Part shown: in pieces, positions 42,485 through 49,974 of the stretch
How positions within the stretch are numbered: the stretch's first letter is position 1
Layout: the number at the start of each line of letters is the position of its first letter
NCBI RefSeq assembly: GCF_014199325.1
Contig: NZ_JACIJJ010000003.1
Span: forward strand, 248,001-312,000
Direction: 5' to 3'
Length of the DNA: 64,000 nt
Origin: Sphingomonas yantingensis
Lineage (GTDB): Bacteria; Pseudomonadota; Alphaproteobacteria; Sphingomonadales; Sphingomonadaceae
The notes under the pieces: model-generated
Database searches by the model: none
What the model was told of the DNA's origin: nothing
The model's input: only the letters and a program-made list of their open reading frames with translations
Made by a program: the position numbers and the translations under genes

Positions 42485-43252
42485 ATGGTCAAGACGCCTG
42501 ACGAGATCGCGCTGATGCGCAACGCCGGCCGGTTGCTGGCGCATGTGTTCGAGATGCTCGACGCAGCACCGCTGGCCGACATGACCACGCTGGAGATCGA
42601 TACGCTCGTCGATCGGTACATTACCGACAACCTTGCGGCCCGCCCCGCGAGCAAGGGGCAATATGGCTATGGCCATGTCCTCAACTGCTCGATCAACGAG
42701 GTCGTCTGTCACGGCGTGCCGAGCGCCGACGTGACGCTCAAGGACGGAGATATCGTCAACCTCGACATCACGCTGGAAAAAGACGGTTTCATCGCCGATT
42801 CGAGCAAGACCTACGTCATCGGCGACCCCGGTCCTGCGGCGCGGCGACTGGTGAAGGTGACGCAGGAGGCGATGTGGAAAGGGATTGGCGCGGTCCGTCC
42901 GGGCGCGCGGCTCGGCGATGTGGGCCACGCGATCGAACGCCACGCCAAGCGTCACGGCTATTCGATCGTCCGCGACTATTGCGGCCACGGCATCGGCCGC
43001 GAGATGCACGAGGAACCGGCAGTGCCCGCGTTCGGCCGACCCGGCACGGGGCTGGTCCTTCGCGAGGGGATGACGTTCACGATCGAACCGATGCTCAATC
43101 AGGGGACGCGGCGCACCGTCACGCTGGACGACGAATGGACGGTCGTGACGGCGGACGGCCGCCTGTCCGCGCAATTCGAGCATACGGTCGCCGTGACCGC
43201 GACCGGCGTCGAGGTGCTGACGCTGCGCAAAAGCGAGCGCGCCGCGGCCTGA
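42485..43252 (+). CDS. map: Type I methionine aminopeptidase
   Basis: Removes N-terminal Met from nascent proteins. The 255-residue protein shows the metal ligands in NLDITLEKDGFIADSSKTY (Asp residues), YCGHGIGREMHEEP (His), TFTIEPM (Glu) and QFEHTVAV (Glu). The short two-base gap to the ParD-like gene implies co-transcription. Confidence 0.96.
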   Translation: MVKTPDEIALMRNAGRLLAHVFEMLDAAPLADMTTLEIDTLVDRYITDNLAARPASKGQYGYGHVLNCSINEVVCHGVPSADVTLKDGDIVNLDITLEKDGFIADSSKTYVIGDPGPAARRLVKVTQEAMWKGIGAVRPGARLGDVGHAIERHAKRHGYSIVRDYCGHGIGREMHEEPAVPAFGRPGTGLVLREGMTFTIEPMLNQGTRRTVTLDDEWTVVTADGRLSAQFEHTVAVTATGVEVLTLRKSERAAA

Positions 43253-43256
43253 CTCC

Positions 43257-43913
43257 TCAACCCGCGCTGCTGGCGGCGCGGCTGAGCTTGTACATCGCCT
43301 CCCCCAGATGCGCGCGCAGCGCCGGGCGGTTCATGCGTATGCTGGTTCCGGCAGGCAGGCAGCCGGCGATCGACGGCTTCAGCGACTCGACGGCGGCCGT
43401 CTCGCTTTTACTGCCTGGGCCGGCGAGCAGCATCTTATGCGCCTCGGTCGGATTGGTGCGCGCGACGCAGTCGCCGAGCGCGCGCCGCGGGCGATACTCG
43501 GCCGGCAGCGACGCGATGTCCCCGTCGAACTCCGACGCGATGTCGAGCGGCGGCAGTGCCCCGATTCGCGCGGTCTGCGGCGCGCGGGCGAATTGCTGGC
43601 GGTAGAGCGCGGGATAAATGGCATCGCGGAAACTCGACGGCTGCATCTTCATCGTGATCTTGCTTTCCGTCCGCTTCGCCGCAGCGTTCAGGCAGGACAG
43701 ATCGGCGGCCTTCAGACCCGCCTCGCCCCAACCGGGCGTGTCGGGGATCGCGCGCAGGAACGTCGCGACCGGGGCGGCGTAGTTTTTCCGCCGGACGACG
43801 CAGTCGGCGAACTCCGCCTGATACCGTTCGGCCATCGCCTGCGACGCGGTCTCTTCCTGCGCCGCACTGCCCGTCGCCATCGCCGACAGCCCGATCATAA
43901 CGCTCCACAACAT
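43257..43913 (-). CDS. Hypothetical exported protein
   Basis: About 218 residues beginning MLWSVMIGLSAMATGSAAQEE, a probable signal peptide. The mature part holds Cys in FADCVVRRKNY, LSCLNAAAK, LGDCVARTNP and AGCLPAG, four Cys that could form disulfides. A GAGGAG site sits nine bases before this ATG; an ATG two codons upstream is too close. Function unknown. Convergent with map. Confidence 0.7.
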   Translation of the reverse strand: MLWSVMIGLSAMATGSAAQEETASQAMAERYQAEFADCVVRRKNYAAPVATFLRAIPDTPGWGEAGLKAADLSCLNAAAKRTESKITMKMQPSSFRDAIYPALYRQQFARAPQTARIGALPPLDIASEFDGDIASLPAEYRPRRALGDCVARTNPTEAHKMLLAGPGSKSETAAVESLKPSIAGCLPAGTSIRMNRPALRAHLGEAMYKLSRAASSAG

Positions 43914-43938
43914 CAGCATGCTCTCCTCGGCCGGCCGC

Positions 43939-44271
43939 TCAATAGCGGCCGTGCTCGCTGTCAGGGTAATACCATTCGAAACTGTGCGCGAGGTCGCTTG
44001 TCGCAAAGGCCACGTTGCCGCGATTGCGCTCGAAGCCCATCGCCGGCTTGCCGTCGAGTCGGCCCGACCACCAGCCCGTCTGCGCCCGCCCGACAAAGGT
44101 CACACGGCGACCGCCCCCCATGTCGAAGCGCAGCGTGCGGACGCCGGCGGCGGTCGAAAAGGTGACGCGGCAGTCCTGCGCCGGGCCGTGGTCGACGATG
44201 CAGCGCACCCGCTCCGGCGTCTGCGCGGCCGCGGGTGCCGCCAGCAGCATCGCGCCGACCGCGAGCCGCAT
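43939..44271 (-). CDS. Hypothetical exported protein following the LysM hydrolase
   Basis: 110 residues with a signal peptide ([17 protein letters not shown]) and a mature part with a Cys pair (RCIVDHGPAQDCRV) and an aromatic-rich C-terminus (FEWYYPDSEHGRY). Its ATG overlaps the stop of the LysM hydrolase gene (TGATG), so it is translationally coupled to it. This pairing suggests a partner such as an inhibitor or immunity-like protein; this is inference only. Confidence 0.7.
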   Translation of the reverse strand: MRLAVGAMLLAAPAAAQTPERVRCIVDHGPAQDCRVTFSTAAGVRTLRFDMGGGRRVTFVGRAQTGWWSGRLDGKPAMGFERNRGNVAFATSDLAHSFEWYYPDSEHGRY

Positions 44272-45584
44272 CAGTTCGCGATCTCCCGCGCCCGCGCAGC
44301 CCGGCGCACCGCTTCGCCCGCGCTGTCCGCCGGGCGCTCGTAAAGGCGCGTGACGATCGACGCCGCCTCCCCCGCCTCGGTAGCGCCGCGCAGCGCGTTG
44401 CCCGCGCCGCGCTCGCTCCCGGTCAGTTCGTGCTGGATGAAGCGGAGCTGCTCGGCAAAGGTCGACTGGCGAATATTCTTGCCCGCCCATTCGCGGAAAT
44501 CGGCCTGTCGCGGCCCCTCCCACTGGGCAAGGCCATAGCCCGGCCCGCCGCCGATCTGGCGGATGTTCGCTTCCATGCCGCTTTCGGCGTCGAGGTTCGC
44601 GACGATGCCGATCGCCTGCGCGCGGCTCCAGCCCTGCCCCTCGAAGAAGCCGATCGCCTGGTCGATGCGCTGCTGGTGCGTACCCTGCCCCGTCGGTGCC
44701 GCGGCACCGGCGCCATCGGCCGGTGCCGCCTGATTGTTCGCACCGCCGGGCGCGCGCAGGATCACCGCACCGTGGTCGAGCGCCCAGGATAGGTTGTTCT
44801 CGCTGATCTTCTGCGTGCCGTCGGCATTGACGTTGTTCGAACCGATCATCTTGCCGCCGCCGGCATAGATTTCGGTATGCGACACGCCGCCGCCCTGGAT
44901 GATGACGACATCGCCGGGCTTGGCATCGGCGGGGTCGACCGCGGTCCAGCCGGCGCCGCGCAGGTTCGAATTGAGCTGCGCGACCGAATCGGTACGCAGG
45001 CCCTTGTCCATTACGCCCGCCTCGATCAGCACCCCCGACACGAAGTTCGCGCAGCACACGTTCGCGGGCACGTTCGGGTTCATCGGCAGGTCGTCGGTCG
45101 TGTCGCGCCGCAGTTCGGAGGCGTTCCGACCCAGATACTGGCGCGCGGTGTCATAGACGTTGCTCGTCCCGCCGCCCTGCGGCCCCTGCCCCGGATCGAC
45201 GCCGCCGACCGCGCCCGTCCCGCCATTGCCGCCACCCAGGCTGAGCCGCTGTCCGGGATAGATGAGGTCGGGGTTCGAAATCCCATTGCTTCGCGCCAAG
45301 GTCGCCACATCGGTCCCGAACCGCTCGGCGATGCCCGACAGCGTGTCGCCGCGCTCGACCGTATAGCTGCCCCGCACCTGTCCGCCGCCGGGGATCGCCA
45401 GCTGCTCACCCGGCCGGATCAGGTCGGGATTGTCGATCTGTCCGTTGGCGGCGAGCAGCGCACCAAGCGAGACGCCGTGCGCGGATGCGATCTCGGTCAG
45501 CGTATCGCCGGGTTTGACCGTATAGTTCGCCGATGGGGCGGAGATGGCGGCGCTGTTCTCCTGTGCGGCGGCAATGCGGGTCAT
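44271..45584 (-). CDS. Two-LysM peptidoglycan hydrolase
   Basis: 437 residues. Two LysM repeats (about 20-64, [14 protein letters not shown]; 73-116, [14 protein letters not shown]) bind peptidoglycan. A central domain (about 140-285) has [13 protein letters not shown] and [12 protein letters not shown], fitting a CHAP/NlpC-like Cys-His amidase. A C-terminal phage-tail-lysozyme-like domain (about 310-437) has [13 protein letters not shown] and [11 protein letters not shown], as in lytic glycosidases. There is no signal peptide, so export by the adjacent T3SS or another route is possible. Its promoter carries the shared double dyad. Confidence 0.85.
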   Translation of the reverse strand: MTRIAAAQENSAAISAPSANYTVKPGDTLTEIASAHGVSLGALLAANGQIDNPDLIRPGEQLAIPGGGQVRGSYTVERGDTLSGIAERFGTDVATLARSNGISNPDLIYPGQRLSLGGGNGGTGAVGGVDPGQGPQGGGTSNVYDTARQYLGRNASELRRDTTDDLPMNPNVPANVCCANFVSGVLIEAGVMDKGLRTDSVAQLNSNLRGAGWTAVDPADAKPGDVVIIQGGGVSHTEIYAGGGKMIGSNNVNADGTQKISENNLSWALDHGAVILRAPGGANNQAAPADGAGAAAPTGQGTHQQRIDQAIGFFEGQGWSRAQAIGIVANLDAESGMEANIRQIGGGPGYGLAQWEGPRQADFREWAGKNIRQSTFAEQLRFIQHELTGSERGAGNALRGATEAGEAASIVTRLYERPADSAGEAVRRAARAREIAN

Positions 45585-45646
45585 GGCGACCTCTCCCGAA
45601 CCTGAACTGATGGGCCGACGCTACGCCCGTCACCCCGCCGGCGGGA

Positions 45647-45683
45647 TAGTCGCCGCGACTAGCGCCCTAATCGAAACGCTTAT
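45647..45683. promoter_or_regulatory. Shared double-dyad operator A
   Basis: Dyad 1 is TAGTCG-CCG-CGACTA (45647-45661) and dyad 2 is CTAATCG-AAA-CGCTTAT (45667-45683); the centres are 21 bp apart, two helical turns. It sits between the LysM hydrolase (leftward) and lipase-like (rightward) genes, about 60-90 bp from both starts. Two related copies occur at 47932-47971 and 50663-50699. Confidence 0.7.
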
Positions 45684-45741
45684 GTCGGCACCGTCGCCAC
45701 GCCCCTAGCCTTTGCCCACCAGGTTTAGGGAAGGATCCGCC

Positions 45742-46572
45742 ATGATCGAAGCCGCAGCCCGCATCGCCCCGGCATCCTGGCAGCCGATCGCCCCCGCCGC
45801 GCCGCTGCTCGCCGCGTCGGCCGCGCCGCGGACGGCGGCGGCCAATGACGGGCTGACCCCCGACCATGTCCGGACGAACGCCGCGCTCTCCGCCGATGTC
45901 TATCGCGCCGAACCGACCCCGCCCGCCGGCTATCGCGTGGCGAGCGCGGCGGATCTCGACCGGCTGGGGGTGTCGCCGGAGATGCTCGAACAGCCCGGCT
46001 CGTCGTTCCGAGCGCGGGTCTATGTGTCGGGCGACTCGTATGTCGTCGCCTTTCGCGGGTCGCAGACGGGCGAGGACTGGAAGAACAACGTCCAGCAGGC
46101 GCTCGGCCTCAATTCGGAAAGCTATGCCAAGGCGCTCGAAATCGGCAAGGCGATCGCCCGTGTCGATGCCGATGTCAGCTTTACGGGCCACTCGCTCGGC
46201 GGCGGCCTGGCATCTGCAGCGGCGGTGGCGAGCGGGCGGGAGGCGGTGACCTTCAACGCCTCCGGTCTTTCCGACAGAACGATCGACGGCGCGCGGTCGA
46301 TCGCGAGCGCCAACGGCCGCGGCGCGGCCTCCGTCAATGCGTTCTACGTCCCCGGTGAGGCGCTGCACCTCATTCAGGAGGGCGGTGACCGCGCCATCGG
46401 CTTCACGCTCGGCGGCATCGCCGGCGGTGCACTGGCCGACGCGCCGGAGGCGTACGGCACGCAGCATGCCCTGCCCGACGTCCGCCCCGCCGACCGCAAC
46501 TGGTTCGAGGGGTTGAACCCGATCGACCGCCACGGCATCGACTGGGTAGTGGCAGGCGCAGGCGCGCTCTGA
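45742..46572 (+). CDS. Lipase-like alpha/beta hydrolase
   Basis: 276 residues. The nucleophile elbow is GHSLGGGLA (Ser near residue 156), preceded by SYVVAFRGSQTGEDW, as in class 3 lipases and DUF2974-type hydrolases. There is no signal peptide, so secretion by the T3SS is a candidate route. An AAGGAT site precedes the ATG. Dyad operator A lies 60-95 bp upstream. An effector role is inferred from location and shared control, not proven. Confidence 0.8.
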   Translation: MIEAAARIAPASWQPIAPAAPLLAASAAPRTAAANDGLTPDHVRTNAALSADVYRAEPTPPAGYRVASAADLDRLGVSPEMLEQPGSSFRARVYVSGDSYVVAFRGSQTGEDWKNNVQQALGLNSESYAKALEIGKAIARVDADVSFTGHSLGGGLASAAAVASGREAVTFNASGLSDRTIDGARSIASANGRGAASVNAFYVPGEALHLIQEGGDRAIGFTLGGIAGGALADAPEAYGTQHALPDVRPADRNWFEGLNPIDRHGIDWVVAGAGAL

Positions 46573-46624
46573 CGACTCCCCGAGGCGGTGGCCCACGCAC
46601 CCGCCCGACGATGCGAGGCGCGAT

Positions 46625-47443
46625 GTGCGACTGTTCCTTCCCCTCCTTGCGGCGGCGCTCATGAGCGGTTTCACGACGGCGTCGGCGGAGGCCTGCTTCC
46701 GCCCAGACACCGAACTTCCCGATCCGAAGGCGTCGTCTTCGCCGGAAATCGCCGGGGCCCTCACCCGTGGCGAGGTCGACAGGGTAAAGGCGCTGCTCGG
46801 CGCCGACCCGGCGCTTGCGCGGCGCGGCGACCTGCTCGCATTTGCGGTTGCCGGTTGCAGCGCGCCAGCGATCATGGCCCTGCTCGATGCCGGCGCGCCT
46901 GCCGACGGGACGGGTGACGGCCTCCCCCTCGTCCTCGCGCTCCGAGGCAAGGATGATACGATGGCCCGGCTGCTGCTGAAGCGAGGGGCGTCGCCCAATC
47001 CGCGCGGCGCACCGACGCTGCCGCTCCGCACCGCCATCGGCCTGAACGACCCCGACCGCCTAGATCTGCTGATCGGCGCGGGTGCGGATCTGGAGGCGAA
47101 AGAGCGCACCGGCCGGCGGGCGCTTCACATCGCGCTCGACCAGGAACGCTTCGGTCTTGCCGCCCGGCTGCTCGATGCGGGTGCCGATCCGTTCGCGATC
47201 GATGCCAGCGGCGCCAATCTGGGCAGCGCGGCAATGGCGCCGATGGCCCGCAACGACCCGCAGGAAGCCGCCGCGCAGCGCGTGCTTCGCGACCGCCTGC
47301 GCCCGCTTCGCTGGCCGGAACCCGTGCCTGACGAGCGAGCCGTCGCGCAGCGGGCGATCGAGGGTGTCTGGCCGCCCCCGGGCACGGCGGGGAAGCCGGT
47401 GCCGGCCGACGTCCTCGCGCTGATCCGCGAGCGTCGGCGCTGA
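46625..47443 (+). CDS. Ankyrin-repeat exported protein
   Basis: 272 residues with a signal peptide (MRLFLPLLAAALMSGFTTASAEA) and ankyrin-like repeats from about residue 40 to 195 (for example ALTRGEVDRVKALLGADPAL, MARLLLKRGASPN, DRLDLLIGAGADLEAKERTGRRALHIAL). The start is GTG with a GAGG site. Ankyrin repeats bind other proteins. The signal peptide argues for Sec export to the periplasm rather than T3SS delivery. Confidence 0.8.
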   Translation: MRLFLPLLAAALMSGFTTASAEACFRPDTELPDPKASSSPEIAGALTRGEVDRVKALLGADPALARRGDLLAFAVAGCSAPAIMALLDAGAPADGTGDGLPLVLALRGKDDTMARLLLKRGASPNPRGAPTLPLRTAIGLNDPDRLDLLIGAGADLEAKERTGRRALHIALDQERFGLAARLLDAGADPFAIDASGANLGSAAMAPMARNDPQEAAAQRVLRDRLRPLRWPEPVPDERAVAQRAIEGVWPPPGTAGKPVPADVLALIRERRR

Positions 47444-47447
47444 TCCC

Positions 47448-47885
47448 TCAGCCCCCGGCTTCGAGCCGCTGCGTCACGCCGTCCAGGAATTCGGCGACGC
47501 CTTCGACGCCCTCGCGCATGGTGGATTGCCCGTCGAGGGCGTCATCGACGCGCTCCAGGGTGCTCCCGTCGACGCGCGCCGCCATGTGCGCCGCGATCGC
47601 CCCCGCGAGCGACTCGATCGCGCGCATCAGCTCACCCTCCGCGGCCGGCGCGCTGCCGGGAAAGGCGCGCGTTGCCATGTCGGCGACCTCGCGCAGGCGA
47701 TAGGGGTCGGCGGCCGACGATCGCCGGTCACCGACGCCGATACCGAGTTCGTCGACGATCCGGCCCACCACCGCCAACGCGACGCTCCGCACGCTCGCCT
47801 CGCCGACGGTCGCGGGGCTCCGCCCCTCGCCCCCGGCGGGGTCGATCGGGGCCAGCGGCCCGGTGTGGATGCGGTCGATCGTCAT
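47448..47885 (-). CDS. Hypothetical protein with double-dyad promoter
   Basis: 145 residues, MTIDRIHTGPLAPIDPAGGEG, followed by helical Ala-rich sequence (VRSVALAVVGRIVDELGIG; LMRAIESLAGAIAAHMAA; VEGVAEFLDGVTQRL). No signal peptide and no recognised domain. The soluble helical composition and operator B upstream suggest a T3SS-associated protein, such as a secreted substrate or a chaperone. Low certainty on function. Confidence 0.65.
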   Translation of the reverse strand: MTIDRIHTGPLAPIDPAGGEGRSPATVGEASVRSVALAVVGRIVDELGIGVGDRRSSAADPYRLREVADMATRAFPGSAPAAEGELMRAIESLAGAIAAHMAARVDGSTLERVDDALDGQSTMREGVEGVAEFLDGVTQRLEAGG

Positions 47886-47931
47886 CGTCTTTCCCGATCA
47901 GCAATATGGGCCGGCAACCCCGCCGAAGCGC

Positions 47932-47971
47932 TCCGCGAAACGCTTAGCCGGGATAGTCGGAACGACTATCC
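47932..47971. promoter_or_regulatory. Shared double-dyad operator B
   Basis: A perfect dyad with arms GGATAGTCG (47951-47959) and CGACTATCC (47963-47971) around GAA, and a CGCTTAG-containing half-site (47932-47947) 22 bp away. It lies 46-86 bp upstream of the leftward gene starting at 47885. Confidence 0.75.
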
Positions 47972-48062
47972 GTGGCGAGGCCGACCGGCGAATCGCAGCC
48001 CCGCGGAGCGATTGAGGCAAACTCGGCCTGAGGCAGCGTCAGGTCCGGTCATCCGCCGCCAC

Positions 48063-48338
48063 CTAATATCCAGCCTTGCGGCAAAGTTTGGCGAGGCGCA
48101 CGACCTTCGGGTGGCTGGCGCCATATTGCCGACGAAACGATGGCAGATTGCTACAAGCCGAAGCCTGACGCGCCGATCGTGTCGCCGATTTATCTGCTCG
48201 GCGTGCTTCGCTCCAGCGCACGTGATCCTGGGCAAGCGTTCCGGTCAATTGTCCGGGATCGAGCGCAGGCCCGACTTCCTGTGCCGCCAACGACGATGCG
48301 CACGAAAGCGCAACGAAACCGAGCATGAACCGCTTCAC
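48063..48338 (-). CDS. Small secreted paralog S-A
   Basis: 91 residues with a signal peptide (MKRFMLGFVALSCASSLAAQ). Its last third follows the pattern AC-x6-R-x-QY-x-A-x2-PKV-x2-L-x2-LC-x3-G, shared with the proteins at 48651-48968 and 49593-49883. The two Cys are likely to pair in the periplasm. Its ATG overlaps the stop of the gene at 48335 (ATGA). Unknown family. Confidence 0.72.
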   Translation of the reverse strand: MKRFMLGFVALSCASSLAAQEVGPALDPGQLTGTLAQDHVRWSEARRADKSATRSARQASACSNLPSFRRQYGASHPKVVRLAKLCRKAGY

Positions 48339-48634
48339 TGCAACGCTCCACCGATTAGGTTACCGATCGCTCGATACAGGTGTCCGGTCGCTCGGAATCG
48401 TCCGATGCTTTCATCCGCCAGCAGCGACGCGTTCGGCGAAGCACTGCTGTCGTCGAGGTTGCCGGCATCACTCGATCGGACGCGTGCACGCTCGACCGGG
48501 GTGTCCCGGATGGTCGCCTGATCGGTTTCGATCTGCACACGATCGGTGCCGTCCTTGGTCTTCTGGTCCTGCGGCGTGCGCACCGGCAGCGCCCGACGTG
48601 CCGCGGTGACTCCGCCGATCAGAGAATCTGCCAT
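48335..48634 (-). CDS. Small non-exported paralog I1
   Basis: 99 residues, MADSLIGGVTAARRALPVRTPQ. It has no signal peptide and a polar middle and C-terminal region (AIGNLIGGALQ). It is translationally coupled to S-A by an ATGA overlap. A decayed copy of the same type lies at 48965-49195 and a possible relative at 49287-49550. A GGGAG site precedes the ATG. Function unknown. Confidence 0.68.
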   Translation of the reverse strand: MADSLIGGVTAARRALPVRTPQDQKTKDGTDRVQIETDQATIRDTPVERARVRSSDAGNLDDSSASPNASLLADESIGRFRATGHLYRAIGNLIGGALQ

Positions 48635-48650
48635 ATCGTGTCTCCCGACC

Positions 48651-48968
48651 TCAATAGCCCACGCTTCGACAGAGGCTGTAAAGCCGCTGCACCTTGGGAT
48701 TGCCGGCGCGGTACTGCGCGCGAAGCTGACTCTTGTTTGCGCAGGCGCGGGCCTGTGCCGGGGTCGCGCGCCCACCCCATCGTGCATAGGTTTGGCGACC
48801 GACCGTCTGACGGACCAGATTGCCCTGGCGAACGGTGTCGGCGTGCCGCTCGAGCTGATCGGTGGGCAGGTCCTGCGCGATCGCGGGGACCGCGGCTACG
48901 ATCACGAAACACATCGCAACCGAAAATTTGATACGCTTCCCTGACTCGTCGCCGATTGACCGCTTCAT
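48651..48968 (-). CDS. Small secreted paralog S-B
   Basis: 105 residues with a hydrophobic export stretch (VAMCFVIVAAVPAIAQ) after a basic N-terminus. The C-terminus (ACANKSQLRAQYRAGNPKV...LCRSVGY) matches S-A and S-C. The start at 48968 is supported by an ATGA overlap with the preceding decayed I-type gene; a start at the internal Met near residue 19 is also possible. Confidence 0.7.
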   Translation of the reverse strand: MKRSIGDESGKRIKFSVAMCFVIVAAVPAIAQDLPTDQLERHADTVRQGNLVRQTVGRQTYARWGGRATPAQARACANKSQLRAQYRAGNPKVQRLYSLCRSVGY

Positions 48969-49195
48969 GACAGGGCGAAGATGCTAGCCGCCGCCAGCGC
49001 CAAACGCTCCTCGCGCTTGCCCGCCGTGACCATCGCACGAGCGGACGGATCAGACGCACGCCGGTCGCGCTCAATGCCAGATAGTGCGTCGTTCAACTGG
49101 TTTGCCGTCCGGTTTTCGGTCTCAGCACCCCGCGGGGGACGGACATCAAGTTGCTATCGAATGGCGCTGACGCCGTACGCTGAGCTTACGGCCGT
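48965..49195 (-). pseudogene. Decayed I-type gene
   Basis: Read from an ACG at 49195 (behind a GGGGGAG site), the frame aligns without gaps to the first 22 residues of I1: TAVSSAYGVSAIR-stop-QLDVRPPR against MADSLIGGVTAARRALPVRTPQ. The start codon is ACG instead of ATG and a TAG interrupts it at codon 14. The rest stays open (QLNDALSGIERDRRASDPSA...) to a TGA overlapping the S-B start by ATGA. It is either a pseudogene or, less likely, uses unusual decoding. Confidence 0.65.
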
Positions 49196-49217
49196 GTCGG
49201 TTGCTCCCCCGCCGAAG

Positions 49218-49310
49218 TCAATAGCCGATTGCCCTGCACAGAGCAGACAGGCGGCGTACCTAGGGGTTGACGGCCAGTCGGCAAGACTAGCGAACACAAC
49301 CAGCCTGTCG
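49218..49310 (-). pseudogene. Remnant of a fourth S-type gene
   Basis: The frame ends VRRLSALCRAIGY-stop, matching the S-family C-terminus. The preceding NP-stop-V has TAG where the family has a Lys codon (AAG) in PKV, and a second TAG lies nine codons upstream. The signal peptide and middle are missing, and the frame runs directly from the end of the I2 ORF, so a deletion seems to have joined them. Confidence 0.62.
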
Positions 49311-49550
49311 CCGTCCAGCAGCCTCGTCTTCATCGATATGGGCGACTTTGGCGAACTTCTCGACTGACTGCTGTCCTGCCTCCCGATCGTCAGCCTTCGT
49401 CGCCGCGTCATTGCCAGCGTCGACCAGGCCGAACGAGGCATCGGTGAGCAATTCTGCTCCGCGTTGCTCCGAGGCATGACCTGCCGGCGTTTCGACGGGT
49501 AGCCGGTTGATGACGTAAGCAATATCGCGCTGTTGCAGTCCCCCGATCAT
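49287..49550 (-). CDS. Small hypothetical protein I2 (possible truncated I-type)
   Basis: 87 residues, MIGGLQQRDIAYVINRLPVETP. The IGG and LPV-x-TP spacing loosely recall I1. Its C-terminus (GRRQAGCVR) appears to read into the remnant S-type gene, so the true end was probably lost in a deletion. A GGGGG-type purine run precedes the ATG only weakly. Coding status uncertain. Confidence 0.5.
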   Translation of the reverse strand: MIGGLQQRDIAYVINRLPVETPAGHASEQRGAELLTDASFGLVDAGNDAATKADDREAGQQSVEKFAKVAHIDEDEAAGRRQAGCVR

Positions 49551-49592
49551 GATCGGACCTCCGCTGTCGACGCGATGTCGCGCATCGCTCTT

Positions 49593-49883
49593 TCAAAGCC
49601 CGGCGCGGGCACAAAGCGCCTCGAGCTGCCGAACCTTTGGATGCTGGGCGCCATACTGCGCACGGAACCGTCCGCGACCCGCGCATGCCTGCGCCTGTGC
49701 TGCAGATCGGGTGCGAACCGCCGGCGCGCCGCGTCGCGCGGTCGATCGGGCGCTGCGCTCCGCCGCGCCATTTACGCCCACATTCGTCGCGTAAGACGAG
49801 CCCCATGACAGGTAATCCTGCGCAGATGCGGCATTCGACAGGGACAAGAGTAACGCAGCGATTGCGAGAGACGACTTTCGCAT
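49593..49883 (-). CDS. Small secreted paralog S-C
   Basis: 96 residues with a clear signal peptide (MRKSSLAIAALLLSLSNAASAQ) and a C-terminus ACAGRGRFRAQYGAQHPKV...LCARAGL. It shares the S-family pattern with S-A and S-B. A strong GGAGGAG site lies upstream. It follows the stem-loop after the 200-residue gene and may be transcribed with it. Unknown function. Confidence 0.73.
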   Translation of the reverse strand: MRKSSLAIAALLLSLSNAASAQDYLSWGSSYATNVGVNGAAERSARSTARRGAPAVRTRSAAQAQACAGRGRFRAQYGAQHPKVRQLEALCARAGL

Positions 49884-49920
49884 AATACTCCTCCATCAAA
49901 TCAGGAGGTTGCAACAAGTT

Positions 49921-49948
49921 GGGGGAGATGCGCAATGGCATCTCCCCC
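49921..49948. terminator. Perfect 11-bp stem-loop after the 200-residue gene
   Basis: GGGGGAGATGC and GCATCTCCCCC flank a six-base loop. It lies 27 bp downstream of the leftward stop at 49975. There is no T run on either side, so it may act as a partial terminator or protect the 3' end of an abundant message. Confidence 0.55.
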
Positions 49949-49974
49949 AGTCGTGCTCGTTTCAGGGCAGAGCG

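Noticed and set aside
42277..43252. A complete toxin-antitoxin module at the ParD-like gene
   Set aside because: No toxin gene accompanies the ParD-like gene; its neighbour is map.
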